Source: Rhizobacter sp. (GTDB lineage: Bacteria > Pseudomonadota > Gammaproteobacteria > Burkholderiales > Burkholderiaceae). Taken from it: DNA of 7,393 nt. The notes beneath the pieces are model-generated. The model saw nothing but the letters and a program-made list of their open reading frames with translations, did not search any database and was not told the DNA's origin. The position numbers and the translations under genes are program-made. Positions 6,237-7,393 of the stretch are shown in pieces. The stretch's first letter is position 1; every line of letters starts with the position of its first letter. Where the stretch lies: the NCBI GenBank assembly GCA_014379885.1, contig JACMKW010000708.1, forward strand, positions 1-7,393. The letters run 5' to 3'.

Positions 6237-7393
6237 ATGACGCACCTGATCCACAAGATCACCGCCCAGCGTTCAGAGCCGACACGGCTCGACACCCATC
6301 GCCTGACAACGCTGATGATGAGCCTGTGCCTGGCCGGCCTGTCGGCTTGCGGGGGCGCAGATGCCCCACGCACCGACACCCAGGCGGCTGCCCCCGCGGG
6401 CGACGAGCGGGCACGTGCCCTGGCCGTCGGAGACCCGGCGTCAAGCGCGTACTACGTGCAAGACGGCAAGCTGTACGACCCCTGCGGCGTGCAGGTGGTG
6501 CTTCGCGGCGTCAACAAGATGGTGGTCTATGCCGACCGCGCCGGCAACTCGTTCCCGGAGATTGCCAAGACCGGCGCCAACGCCGTGCGCTTCATGTGGT
6601 ACTCGCAGGTAGCTGCCTCGGAGGCGGTGCAAACGATCCAGCGCGCCATCGATTCGCAGCTGATCCCGATCTGGGAACTGCACGACGCCACCGGCAACTG
6701 GTCGGCCATGCCGACCATCGAGAACTACTGGACAAACCCCGCCACCCTCACGGTGCTGCGCCAGTTCGACTCGAAGCTGATCGTGAACCTGGCCAACGAA
6801 GCTGGCCAGGGCGTGGACGACAACGACATGGTCGCCACGTACTCACGCATCATTTCTCGCCTGCGCACGGCAGGGTTGCGCATGCCATTCATGATCGACG
6901 CAGCGGGCTACGGCCGCAACGAGGCACAGCTGCTGCGCGTGGCACCGCGCATCCTGGCAGCTGACCCGCTGCACAACGTGATCTTCTCGTGGCACGTCTA
7001 TGACCCGGGCTCCGAGAGCCGCATCACCGCGGCGTTCGACACCGCCAACGCGCAGCGGATTCCGTTTCTCGTGGGCGAGTTTGGCAGCAACGTGCCGGGT
7101 GCTTGCCAGGCAACAGTGCCCTACCGGCACCTCATCACCCAGGCACAGGCCAAGGGCATCGGCTACCTGGCCTGGTCATGGGACAACTTCAACGGCGACT
7201 GCAAGATCGGCGACACGTCGGTGTTTGACATGGTCGGCGATGGCATCAACCTCTCCACCTTGAAGCCGGGCTTTGCCACCGAGGTGGTGCGCACAGACCC
7301 AGCGAGCATCCAGAACACGTCGCGCCGCACGCAGTGGCAGACCGCAGGCACCTGCGCGGCGGCTCCCGCGCCCGCCCCTTCACCAGCGCCCAC
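6237..7393 (+). CDS. GH5 endo-beta-1,4-mannanase-like lipoprotein (subfamily 8 type), 3' end missing
   Basis: The frame stays open to the right edge: 385 full codons are visible and no stop is reached. The signal peptide ends in a lipobox Leu35-Ser-Ala-Cys38 followed by Gly-Gly, so a lipid-anchored exported enzyme is expected. The catalytic (beta/alpha)8 domain spans roughly residues 65-350. 'LRGVN' includes Arg90, 'WELHDATG' covers 146-153 with His149, and 'NLANEAG' carries the likely acid/base Glu188. 'MIDAAGYGR' and 'ADPLHNVIFSWHVY' (His253, Tyr255) follow, then 'LVGEFG' with the likely nucleophile Glu281 and 'YLAWSWDNFN' (Trp313, Trp315). These phrases closely follow remembered Bacillus-type GH5_8 mannanases, which cut internal beta-1,4-mannosidic bonds of mannans and glucomannans. 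Unusually, the residues after the acid/base read Ala-Gly-Gln, where those enzymes have Trp-Tyr-Gly or Pro-Tyr-Gly. A Pro/Ala-rich linker begins near residue 375, suggesting another module, perhaps carbohydrate-binding, beyond the edge. GH5 is firm; mannan as substrate is likely but inferred. Confidence -1.
   Translation, partial: MTHLIHKITAQRSEPTRLDTHRLTTLMMSLCLAGLSACGGADAPRTDTQAAAPAGDERARALAVGDPASSAYYVQDGKLYDPCGVQVVLRGVNKMVVYADRAGNSFPEIAKTGANAVRFMWYSQVAASEAVQTIQRAIDSQLIPIWELHDATGNWSAMPTIENYWTNPATLTVLRQFDSKLIVNLANEAGQGVDDNDMVATYSRIISRLRTAGLRMPFMIDAAGYGRNEAQLLRVAPRILAADPLHNVIFSWHVYDPGSESRITAAFDTANAQRIPFLVGEFGSNVPGACQATVPYRHLITQAQAKGIGYLAWSWDNFNGDCKIGDTSVFDMVGDGINLSTLKPGFATEVVRTDPASIQNTSRRTQWQTAGTCAAAPAPAPSPAP

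Noticed and set aside
5729..6964. Long + strand frame running across the divergent spacer into the GH5 gene
   Set aside because: It overlaps the PA14 gene antisense and the GH5 gene in a different frame, has no family signature, and the GH5 frame has catalytic motifs and a clear ribosome-binding site.

Overview
The window is GC-rich. Codon choice, lipoprotein-type signal peptides and the kind of housekeeping genes present suggest a betaproteobacterium of the order Burkholderiales (Rubrivivax/Roseateles/Leptothrix-like). This placement is inferred from style and remembered family resemblance, not from a search. I see no rRNA, tRNA, CRISPR array, insertion sequence or integrase.

Layout, left to right. 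(1) Positions 3-1127, + strand: the 3' part of a gene for an exported-type beta-propeller protein with five Asp-box (BNR) repeats, cut by the left edge. (2) 1205-2974, +: a family 44 glycoside hydrolase (endoglucanase/xyloglucanase type) made as a lipoprotein, with an Ala-Pro linker encoded by a pure hexanucleotide tandem repeat. (3) 2987-4807, -: a complete Atm1-type ABC exporter half-transporter, converging on the GH44 gene with only 12 bases between the stops. (4) 4892-5305, +: a YciA-type acyl-CoA thioesterase, divergent from the transporter. (5) 5366-5947, -: a small exported protein that is essentially one PA14-like domain, converging on yciA. (6) 5948-6236: a 289-base divergent intergenic region with a hairpin and a small cluster of TGCCG inverted repeats. 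(7) 6237-7393, +: a GH5 endo-beta-mannanase-like lipoprotein (subfamily 8 type), cut by the right edge inside a Pro/Ala linker.

Taken together, this looks like a small locus for cell-surface attack on plant hemicellulose. Two lipid-anchored endo-glycanases (GH44 and GH5), a secreted Asp-box propeller and an exported PA14 protein flank two general housekeeping genes (an Atm1 exporter and an acyl-CoA thioesterase) that have no obvious link to polysaccharides. I do not see a clear, wholly undescribed system. The points most worth a second look are the stand-alone PA14 protein divergent from the GH5 gene, the altered acid/base motif in the GH5 enzyme, the expandable linker repeat in the GH44 gene, and the structured divergent intergenic region.
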